Assembly: GCA_902783065.1 (NCBI GenBank) | Contig: CACZPV010000113.1 | Location: forward strand, 1 to 6,696 | DNA length: 6,696 nt | Direction of reading: 5' to 3' | Source: an uncultured Ruminococcus sp. | GTDB lineage: Bacteria > Bacillota > Clostridia > Oscillospirales > Acutalibacteraceae | Shown: positions 1-6,300 of the stretch, piece by piece | Numbering within the stretch: position 1 is the stretch's first letter | How the letters are laid out: each line of letters begins with the position of its first letter | Made by a program: the position numbers and the translations under genes | Notes under the pieces: model-generated | The model's input: only the letters and a program-made list of their open reading frames with translations | The model's database searches: none | Told to the model about the DNA's origin: nothing

Positions 1-4
1 AAAT

Positions 5-22
5 GCCTTCTTGACTCCTCTT
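5..22 (-). promoter_or_regulatory. Possible ribosome binding site of a gene beyond the left edge
   Basis: Downstream of miaA the minus strand carries AAGAGGAG (15-22) and AAGAAGG (6-12), with no terminator between the miaA stop and the edge. No start codon with a sensible frame follows inside the window, so any gene would begin within a few bases beyond position 1. The operon may therefore continue past miaA. The rest of 1-89 holds only a 10-codon frame and nothing recognisable. Confidence 0.3.
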
Positions 23-89
23 ATCTTGATAAAATCGTCTTTAATTGGATTTGTTCATAATTTCTTTACTCATTCAAAAACCCTGGGAA

Positions 90-1028
90 TTATTTGCGTA
101 AACCATCTCTTTCAATAATCTTTATCGCTTTTTCATAAACGCTGTCAACACGATCTGCTTCTATCCAATTAATATATGCATCTCTGCGAAACCATGTCAG
201 CTGACGCTTGGCATAGTGTCTTGTTTCCTGTTTGAGATGTTCTATTGCTTCTTCAAGAGTTTTTTCTCCGTCCAGATATGGTTTCAGTTCTTTATAGCCA
301 ATTGCCGCCGCCGCAGTTGTACCGATTTTACTGGCATAAAATAGTTTTGCTTCTTCCAGAAGTCCTGCTTTCATCATGCAGTCAACACGCTTATTAATTC
401 TGTCATACAGCTTTTGTCGGTCCGCATATGTAATGCCAACCGCTATAACATCATAAACAGGCGGTTTCTGTTTCGAACGTCTGATTGATTCGGACATTGT
501 TATCCCTGTCAGACGATAAATCTCTATAGCCCTGATGATTCTTTTGTAATTAGAAGGCAGCAGCTTTTCTGCCGTTTCGGGATCAAAACTTCTTAGTTCC
601 TCAATCAGTTTTTCTCCGCCCTTGGTATGATATCTTTCATTCAGGGTGGCTCTCAGCACAGGATCTTTCTGCTCGTCTGAAAACTGCACATTCTCTAAAA
701 AGGAACGCACATATAATCCGGTCCCTCCGCAAAGAATCGGCAAATGTCCTCTTGAAATAATATCATGAGCCGCACTATTTGCTAATCTTACATAATCAGA
801 TACGGAAAAAACTTCCTCCGGATCAAGAAAATCCATAAGATGATGAGGAACACCCTTCATTTCAGTTAAATCCGGTTTTGCTGTTGCAATGGACATTCCT
901 TTATATATCTGCATTGAATCGGCAGAAATAACTTCACCATGATACTTTTGTGCAAGCTCTACAGCAAGCGAAGTTTTTCCGGATGCGGTTGGACCCAATA
1001 CCGCTATCAGTTTAGGTTTATTTTCCAT
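90..1028 (-). CDS. miaA: tRNA dimethylallyltransferase (MiaA)
   Basis: MiaA transfers a dimethylallyl group to N6 of adenosine 37 in tRNAs that read codons starting with U, the first step toward ms2i6A. The protein is 312 residues from this start, normal for the family. Seen near the N-terminus are the P-loop GPTASGKT (12-19) and DSMQIYKGM with the catalytic Asp (about 37-45). GGTGLY (101-106), IGYKEL (243-248) and the C-terminal RQLTWFRRD (275-283) follow; all are family hallmarks. Two ATGs lie in tandem (1031 and 1028). GGAG stands 3 nt from the first and 6 nt from the second, so I prefer 1028; the other adds one Met. The start overlaps the end of udp by 11-14 nt, so translation is probably coupled. 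In many Clostridia miaA follows mutL, so udp as partner is a local arrangement. No terminator is seen after the stop. Confidence 0.97.
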   Translation of the reverse strand: MENKPKLIAVLGPTASGKTSLAVELAQKYHGEVISADSMQIYKGMSIATAKPDLTEMKGVPHHLMDFLDPEEVFSVSDYVRLANSAAHDIISRGHLPILCGGTGLYVRSFLENVQFSDEQKDPVLRATLNERYHTKGGEKLIEELRSFDPETAEKLLPSNYKRIIRAIEIYRLTGITMSESIRRSKQKPPVYDVIAVGITYADRQKLYDRINKRVDCMMKAGLLEEAKLFYASKIGTTAAAAIGYKELKPYLDGEKTLEEAIEHLKQETRHYAKRQLTWFRRDAYINWIEADRVDSVYEKAIKIIERDGLRK

Positions 1029-1782
1029 CATCTACTCCTATCAGAATATTCAGTGCCTCCACTGCAACTTTAATAGTTACAGTAAGATCAAAGCTTTCGG
1101 GATCATTATAGCCAGCTATCCGTCTTTCCTGATTCCACAAAGCATGAAGTATGCAGCCCATTTTGATTCCCCTTGTATGACCAACCGTAAAAAGTGCCGC
1201 TGTTTCCATTTCTGATGCCAGAACTCCCAGCCGTTTCCATGATTCCCAATTATAAATCAGCTTTTCTGCGACCGGCATACTTTCGGGATTATGTTGCCCG
1301 TAAAAAGAATCCTTACTCTGTATAACTCCGGTATGATAAGAAACTCCTTGATTTCTTACTGCACTGACAAGTGCTGTAACAACCCCGAAATCAGCCGCTG
1401 CCGGAAATTCTATAGGTGCATATTCTTTAGAAGTTCCTTCCATCCGCACTGCCGCCGTAGGAATAATAACATCTCCGGGAATAACACTTTCATGCATCCC
1501 CCCACAAGTACCGATTCTGACAGCTGTCCTTACTCCCGAAATATATAATTCCTCCAGAGCAATTGCCGCAGAGGGCCCTCCGATTCCTGTTGATGTAACG
1601 ATTACTCTTTCTCCCGATAAGATTCCCGCCACAGAACGAAACTCCCGGTTTTCCCCTATCAATACCGGAGATTTGAGAAAAGAAGCAATCTTATCCACTC
1701 TTCCCGGGTCACCAGGAAGTATTGCATATTTTGCACCAAATCCAGAAGAAATACCCAGATGAAATAATTTTTCTTCATTCAT
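1018..1782 (-). CDS. udp: Uridine phosphorylase (nucleoside phosphorylase family I)
   Basis: This cytoplasmic enzyme splits uridine with phosphate into uracil and ribose 1-phosphate in pyrimidine salvage. The 254-residue length is normal for the family. Visible motifs are PGDPGR (23-28) and RIGT (89-92), which bind phosphate, the family stretch STGIGGPS (64-71), and EME (191-193), which binds ribose. The region EFPAAADF is also typical of uridine phosphorylases. At the base-binding loop the sequence is YGQHNPESMPV: the Gln matching E. coli Gln166 is present, but Asn stands where E. coli has Arg168, so uridine preference is likely but not proven. The ATG at 1782 has a good ribosome binding site, AAGGCGGTG (1791-1799), 8 nt upstream. 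The stop codon overlaps the start of miaA, implying one transcript and coupled translation. The terminator-like hairpin at 1805-1832 stands just upstream. Confidence 0.9.
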   Translation of the reverse strand: MNEEKLFHLGISSGFGAKYAILPGDPGRVDKIASFLKSPVLIGENREFRSVAGILSGERVIVTSTGIGGPSAAIALEELYISGVRTAVRIGTCGGMHESVIPGDVIIPTAAVRMEGTSKEYAPIEFPAAADFGVVTALVSAVRNQGVSYHTGVIQSKDSFYGQHNPESMPVAEKLIYNWESWKRLGVLASEMETAALFTVGHTRGIKMGCILHALWNQERRIAGYNDPESFDLTVTIKVAVEALNILIGVDDGK

Positions 1783-1804
1783 TTATAAAACACCGCCTTA
1801 TACC

Positions 1805-1832
1805 AAAAGCCTTCCCATACGGAAAGGCTTTT
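1805..1832 (-). terminator. Terminator-like hairpin between corA and udp (possible attenuator)
   Basis: Arms AAAAGCCTT (1805-1813) and AAGGCTTTT (1824-1832) pair over 9 bp. After one mismatch, two more C-G pairs close a 4-nt loop. On the minus strand the stem ends in CTTTT, so it can act as an intrinsic terminator for the corA transcript; being symmetric, it could also stop plus-strand transcription. It lies only 22 nt upstream of the udp start codon and next to its ribosome binding site (1791-1799). Either udp-miaA depends on read-through or this is an attenuator in the udp leader. The U-run is short, so termination may be partial. Confidence 0.6.
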
Positions 1833-2021
1833 CGTTTAAAATTCAAGGAAACTTCTGAATTAATCAAGATTTCCACAGCGACATAGACACCGGATATAAT
1901 CAGTGTTTTCAAAGATTTTCCTATCCCAGATAAACTGAAATTCAAGCTGCACACAGGTTTATCTGCTTCTTTCAGTCAGCCGATGGCTTGATCTTGTAAT
2001 TATTAATGGGAAGTTTAATGA
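1833..2021. other. corA-udp intergenic region, no convincing gene or promoter
   Basis: Together with the hairpin at 1805-1832 this makes up the 239-nt gap between corA and udp. It holds a 9-bp inverted repeat (1927-1965) and a short hairpin AGCC/GGCT near 1979-1989 without a U-tract. I found no confident -35/-10 pair on the minus strand. TTGATT occurs near 1857-1862, but no good -10 box stands at the right spacing. Stop-free stretches exist on both strands (66 codons on the minus strand, about 34 on the plus strand), without ATG starts or ribosome binding sites. They may be chance or a degenerate remnant. Confidence 0.4.
1927..1965. repeat. Perfect 9-bp inverted repeat in the corA-udp gap
   Basis: CAGATAAAC (1927-1935) and GTTTATCTG (1957-1965) are exact reverse complements separated by 21 nt. 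The spacer holds a further short palindrome (TGAAATTCA). In RNA it would form a stem-loop between corA and udp. It could be a protein-binding operator, part of the corA 3' UTR or part of a udp leader; the sequence does not decide. Confidence 0.5.
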
Positions 2022-2960
2022 TTAAAACATATCCTTGCGTTTGAGGAATATATATACAATGATCATCAGTACCGCTGATAATGCAAGCGGAAACCACCAT
2101 ATCGCATCAAACGGCAATCCACCTATAATATTCATACCATAAATTCCGGAAATAACAGTCGGAACAGAAACAAGCAGAGTCAAAGATGCCTGTATTTTCA
2201 TTACAATATTCAGATTATTAGAAATAATTGATGCAAAAACATCCATCGTTCCGTTCAGGATATTCAGGTATGTTGCTGTCATGTCCACAGCCTGTTTTAC
2301 TTCAATCAATACATCTTCCAGAAGATCCTGATCTTCCTCATACAATTTAATAAATCTGCCACGCATAATTTTTTCCAGTGTGATTTCGTCCGATTTAAGT
2401 GACGATGAAAAATACACTAGTGATTTTTCCACATCAAGAAGCTGATTCAGTTCCTTATTTTTTGCGCTTTTGCGAAGATTACGTTCAATACGGTTGCTGA
2501 TCTTATCAATTTGTTTTAGGTACTGAAGATATTTGGTTGCCATTCTGAGCATAATATGAAGAACAAAATGAGTCTTATAATTTGTCATGACATTTCTGAC
2601 AACTCCCTCGGAAAATTCTGTCAGAATCGTACTTTCTTTCAATGAAACTGTAATAACATTCCTGCTGGTTATCATAATACCGATTGGCATAGTGGAATAG
2701 GTAATGCTGCCTGATACTTTTTCCACGACAGGTACATCAATAATAATCAAAGTTGTATCATCTTCGCTGTCAATATGTGCAGATTCTTCTTCATCAAGTG
2801 CGCTCCTCAGCAATTCAGGAGGAATATCAAAAAAATCCAGAAGATAATCCACTTCTTCTTCATCGGGTGCAATACAGTTGACCCAACATCCTTCCTCATA
2901 TTCTTTGATTTCTTCAATTCTGCCGTTAACTGTCTTATAGAAATTAACCACCGTGCTCAT
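2022..2960 (-). CDS. corA: CorA family magnesium/divalent cation channel
   Basis: This is a 312-residue membrane channel of the CorA family, which takes up Mg2+ (and in some members Co2+ or Ni2+) as a pentamer. The cytosolic N-terminal domain runs to about residue 240 and includes the acidic stretch DEEESAHIDSEDD and a long helical stalk. A first transmembrane helix at about 254-274 leads into the signature YGMN (274-277). A short outer loop follows, then a second helix (about 287-306) and a basic C-terminus KRKDMF. GMN rather than GVN favours Mg2+ over ZntB-like zinc transport. I chose the ATG at 2960: AGGA lies 4 nt upstream and the N-terminus MSTVVNFYKT matches the family's usual opening. 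The in-frame ATG at 3002 would add 14 residues and lacks a ribosome binding site, though it lies 6 nt after the leader ORF stop. Transcription probably comes from the promoter at 3164-3192 through a structured leader. Confidence 0.93.
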   Translation of the reverse strand: MSTVVNFYKTVNGRIEEIKEYEEGCWVNCIAPDEEEVDYLLDFFDIPPELLRSALDEEESAHIDSEDDTTLIIIDVPVVEKVSGSITYSTMPIGIMITSRNVITVSLKESTILTEFSEGVVRNVMTNYKTHFVLHIMLRMATKYLQYLKQIDKISNRIERNLRKSAKNKELNQLLDVEKSLVYFSSSLKSDEITLEKIMRGRFIKLYEEDQDLLEDVLIEVKQAVDMTATYLNILNGTMDVFASIISNNLNIVMKIQASLTLLVSVPTVISGIYGMNIIGGLPFDAIWWFPLALSAVLMIIVYIFLKRKDMF

Positions 2961-2983
2961 CCTTTCCTGAAAGAGCAAAAGGA
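2960..2983 (-). promoter_or_regulatory. Small hairpin over the corA ribosome binding site and start
   Basis: In the corA mRNA, TCCTTT (2978-2983) is complementary to AAAGGA (2960-2965), forming a 6-bp stem around a 12-nt loop. The 3' arm covers part of the AGGAAAGG ribosome binding site (2961-2968) and the first base of the ATG. It could lower corA initiation unless opened. The stem is AU-rich and modest, so its importance is uncertain. Confidence 0.3.
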
Positions 2984-3008
2984 CGGGCAAACCAATCCCC
3001 ATCAGTTA

Positions 3009-3092
3009 TCAGCAGATGCGGAAACGCCGGCAGTGTCGATTTACTCCTGATTGTTTTGTAATACATTGGTTACCATAAGGGTCAGGACTCAT
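3009..3092 (-). CDS. Putative 27-aa leader peptide upstream of corA, MgtL-like in form
   Basis: This short ORF is preceded by a strong ribosome binding site, GGAGGTGG (GGAGG at 3102-3106), 9 nt from its ATG, and lies about 65 nt after a near-consensus promoter. The peptide begins MSPDPYGNQ and ends in an Arg-rich tail containing CRRFRIC, followed by tandem stops TGA TAA. Salmonella and E. coli MgtL, as I recall it, begins MEPDP with Pro at codons 3 and 5 and also ends Arg-rich. There, acidic/proline codons destabilise ribosomes in low Mg2+ and switch on the Mg2+ transporter gene mgtA. The gene downstream here encodes a CorA-type Mg2+ channel, so the peptide probably acts through its own translation rather than as a product. 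A competing ATG at 3096 lies 5 nt from the same site but gives only four codons. Translation is well supported; the Mg2+-sensing role is inference by analogy, not homology. Confidence 0.6.
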   Translation of the reverse strand: MSPDPYGNQCITKQSGVNRHCRRFRIC

Positions 3093-3106
3093 ACATTACC
3101 ACCTCC

Positions 3107-3143
3107 GATTATTTCCGTAATAATCTTCCTGCCAATACAGGAA
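3107..3143 (-). promoter_or_regulatory. Two abutting hairpins at the 5' end of the corA leader RNA
   Basis: Reading along the transcript, the first hairpin has a perfect 6-bp stem, TTCCTG/CAGGAA (3138-3143 with 3126-3131), and a 6-nt loop. The second begins at the next base with a perfect 7-bp stem, GATTATT/AATAATC (3119-3125 with 3107-3113), and a 5-nt loop ACGGA. The second stem ends directly against the GGAGG ribosome binding site of the leader ORF (3102-3106). The pairings are seen directly. A role in RNA stability, stacking or control of leader translation is inferred. Neither hairpin has a U-tract that would make it a terminator. Confidence 0.5.
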
Positions 3144-3163
3144 AAAACTTTAATTCCAATAAC

Positions 3164-3192
3164 ATTATAAACAATTTTATTCCGATAATCAA
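3164..3192 (-). promoter_or_regulatory. Sigma-A-type promoter for the corA leader transcript
   Basis: On the minus strand a -35 box TTGATT (3187-3192) is separated by exactly 17 nt from a perfect -10 box TATAAT (3164-3169). Transcription should start near 3155-3158, giving a 5' leader of roughly 195-200 nt before corA. This is the best promoter in the window, and it shows that corA can be transcribed independently of dnaE. The match to the vegetative sigma consensus is seen directly; activity and the exact start site are inferred. Confidence 0.8.
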
Positions 3193-3322
3193 GATAAATC
3201 ATGAATGTTTATAAAAATCTTTTCACCTCCTCCGCAGACGGCAACATTTGCTATTCTTTTGCCCCGTCCATTCACACTTCCCAATGGATAAGGGTTAGTG
3301 TTGGTGCGGCGAAAAAAATCGA
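3193..3322. other. Intergenic stretch downstream of dnaE, no gene found
   Basis: This is the dnaE-proximal part of the dnaE-corA gap. I see no gene here. It holds T7 directly after the dnaE stop without a stable stem before it, a weak interrupted inverted repeat (ACACT/AGTGT arms around CCC/GGG) near 3274-3301, and a very strong ribosome-binding-site-like purine run, GGAGGAGGTG on the minus strand at 3224-3233. No ATG, GTG or TTG start stands at a proper distance after it. Only very short frames exist, for example 12 codons at 3209-3247, which has no ribosome binding site. Confidence 0.5.
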
Positions 3323-6300
3323 TTACTGATCATCCACAAATACAACATTTTCACTGCCAATGCGGCGGCATAGCTCCTGTATCATTACAGGGTTTGCATC
3401 CACACGTATAGAATCGGGATCTTTAACAATCCTGCCGTTATCCGTAAATTTAATAAATAAATGTTCCGGACCGTCAAAAATATCAATAACCTGCATTGCC
3501 CTGACATATTCTGTGCAATTGTCGTTCGGCAGACGAAGATATAATCCTCTTGGTGTTTTTCTTCCGGCAGTTTTCTTTCTTCTTTCCGCTTCTGACGGGC
3601 TGTTGGGAATATGCAGTATTTTATCACAGATTAATTTGACCGGTTCTTCCTCTTTTCTGTCAACCGATCCTGTTACTCTGACAATTCTTCCTTCTGTTAT
3701 CATGCCGCCGTATTCGTTCAGCTGTTTCGGAAATACGATCATCTCCAGAGTTCCATATTTATCTTCGATATTCACAAAAGCCATACGGGCATTATTTTTG
3801 GTGATTTTGGAACGGATTCTGGTAATCATACAAAGAACATCTACTTTTTTACCATCAGGATATGTTTCACTTTCATCCGTAATTATTTCGTTCAGTCTGT
3901 CTGTATTCAGGATTCCGGCAATTTTATCGTACTGTGAAAGCGGATGTCCGCTCAGATAAATTCCAGTAGTTTCTCTTTCCATTTCCAGCAGTTCGGTCTG
4001 GCTGTATTCAGCTGCCTTAGGCAATTCAGGAGATATAGCTGTCATACCGCTGTCCGAAGAAAAGAAATTCATCTGCCCTTCCAGACTGCTTTGTTTTTCA
4101 CCCGCAATCTGTTCCATGAATTTATCGGCTGACAAAATCATCTGATGCCGATTGGCACCAAGTCCATCCAATGCACCGCATTTAATCAGATTTTCCAATG
4201 CTTTCTTATTCAATTCTCTGCCATAAACCCTGCTGCAAAAATCATAGAAGCTTGTGTAGGCATTATTCTGTCTGTTTTTCACAATAGAATCAATCAGACC
4301 GTGACCAATATTCTTAACTGCTTTAAGACCGAAACGAATACTGTTGCCGTAGACAGTAAACCCTGCTTGGCTTTCGTTAACACTGGGTGGGAGTACCATA
4401 ATTCCGTGCCTAGAACATTCGTCCAGATAAACGGCAATCTTACCGCTGTCGCCGAGGACACTTGACATCAAAGCACAAAGATATTCCTTAGGATAATGAT
4501 ATTTTACATATGCTGTCTGATAAGATATAAACGCATAAGCTGCTGCATGCGCTCTGTTAAAAGCATAGGATGCAAAGCTTTCCATTTCCGAAAAAACAGC
4601 AATGGCTGTTTTTTCCTCTATTCCCCGTTTTATACATCCGTCCACAATCGTATTTCCGTTTTCATCCGTCAGCCCGTGTATAAAAATATCCTTTTCCTCT
4701 TCCATCACTTTCTTTTTCTTTTTTGCCATAGCCCGCCTGACAATATCCGCCCTGCCGAGGGAATAACCGGCAAGACTTCTGAAAATCTGCATAACCTGCT
4801 CCTGATACACTATACATCCATAGGTAACATCCAGTATAGGTTTTAATAAAGGATGCATGTAAGTGATTTTTTCAGGATGATGTCTGTTTTCGATATACTT
4901 CGGTATAGAGTCCATCGGTCCCGGACGATACAGCGATATAACAGCAATAATGTCTTCCAAACTTTCAGGATGAAGCCGTACCAATACACTTTTCATTCCT
5001 TTGGATTCAAACTGAAAAACTCCTTCTGTGTCGGCACGGGAATACATCTCAAAAACCGCCTTATCATTATCCGGAATACGGCTGATATCAAAATCCGGCT
5101 CCTTCTTTTGAATCATCTTCTGTGCATAATTCAGTACAGTCAGATTACGCAGACCAAGAAAGTCCATTTTCAATAGTCCAAGCTCATCCAGTTCTGTCAT
5201 TGTGAACTGTGTCACAACAGTATCATCATTTTTGGCAAGCGGTACATATTCTGATACCGGTTTATCAGTTATTACCACTCCTGCCGCATGAGTAGTTGTA
5301 TTTCTGGGCATACCTTCCAGTTTCATTGCGGTATCGATCAAATTATGAATCTGGCTGTCGCTGTCATAAAGCTTTTTAAAATCCTCCGAAATTTCAAGTG
5401 CCTTACGCAATGTAATATTCATCTCTCTCGGTACAAGTTTTGCAGCCTTATCACATACTGCATACGGAATATCCATTGCCCTCCCTACATCACGTATTGC
5501 TCCCCTTGCAGCCATCGTACCGAATGCTGCAATCTGCGCTACATGATCGGCACCATATTTACGTATTACATAATCGATGACCTCCTGCCTGCGTTCGGTG
5601 CAAAAATCAATGTCAAAATCAGGCATACTGACACGTTCAGGGTTCAGAAAACGTTCAAAAAGAAGATGATATCTGATGGGGTCAATCTCTGTAATACCCA
5701 TACAGTACGCTGCTATGCTTCCTGCACCTGAACCTCTGCCCGCACCTACAGGTATGCCATGAGTTCTGGCGTAATTAACATAATCTGCAACGATCAGATA
5801 ATAATCAATATATCCCATCTGGGATACAATACTGATTTCATATTCCAGCCTGTCGATAATTTCACGTGAGGGGGTTTCTCCATAGTATTTATACAATCCT
5901 TCATAACACAGTTTTTTAAAATACGACAGGTGATCCTGCGAACCATCCGGTATCTCAAATCTTGGAAGTTTTATTTTTCCAAATTCTATTTCTACCTGAC
6001 ATCTTTCAGCAATTTTTGCAGTATTCTCAATTGCTTCCGGTAAATCCGGAAACAGCGAACGCATTTCCTCCTCGCTTTTGAGGTAAAAATCCATTGTCGG
6101 AAAAGCCATTGGATTTGATTCATAAATAGTATGATTCGTCTGGATACACAGAAGAATATTCTGGATTCTGCTGTCCTCTTTGGTGATATAATGACAATCG
6201 TTGGTAGCAGCAAGAGGAATATTCAGCTCCTTGGAAAGCCTAAAAAGCTGCTGATTCAATCTTTTTTGTTCAGATATACCGTGATCCTGCAGTTCCAGAT

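Noticed and set aside
2961..3002. Extended CorA start at 3002 as the main start
   Set aside because: It has no ribosome binding site of its own and adds 14 residues not typical of the family; the ATG at 2960 has AGGA at 4 nt. It is kept only as a possible reinitiation start.
3085..3096. Four-codon ORF (MYES) starting at 3096
   Set aside because: It shares the GGAGG site at 5 nt spacing but stops at once; it might compete with the leader ORF start, yet is too short to call.
2961..3157. M-box (ykoK-type) Mg2+ riboswitch upstream of corA
   Set aside because: Length and gene context fit, but I do not recognise the conserved M-box segments, and much of the leader is taken up by a well-initiated short ORF. 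A covariance-model search would settle it.
3089..3202. 36-codon minus-strand ORF ending in an ATGA overlap with the leader ORF
   Set aside because: Its ATG is 21 nt from the nearest ribosome binding site, the frame runs through the -35 and -10 boxes and both hairpins, and its product is an AT-driven Ile/Lys/Val-rich string.
2981..3269. Long-range inverted repeat, GGACGGGCAA (2981-2990) with TTGCCCCGTCC (3259-3269)
   Set aside because: The distal arm lies upstream of the mapped promoter boxes, so it would be absent from the main corA leader RNA, and the match needs a bulged base.
3312..3322. Intrinsic terminator directly after dnaE
   Set aside because: There is a T7 run after the stop codon, but only a 3-bp stem can be drawn before it.
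3385..3627. 80-codon minus-strand ORF within the 3' end of dnaE
   Set aside because: It is an alternative frame of dnaE, whose own frame here encodes the normal C-terminal part of the protein.
3360..3959. 199-codon plus-strand ORF, and other plus-strand ORFs opposite dnaE, udp and corA
   Set aside because: They lie antisense within strongly conserved coding sequence, have no recognisable domains or ribosome binding sites, and are shadows of the real frames.
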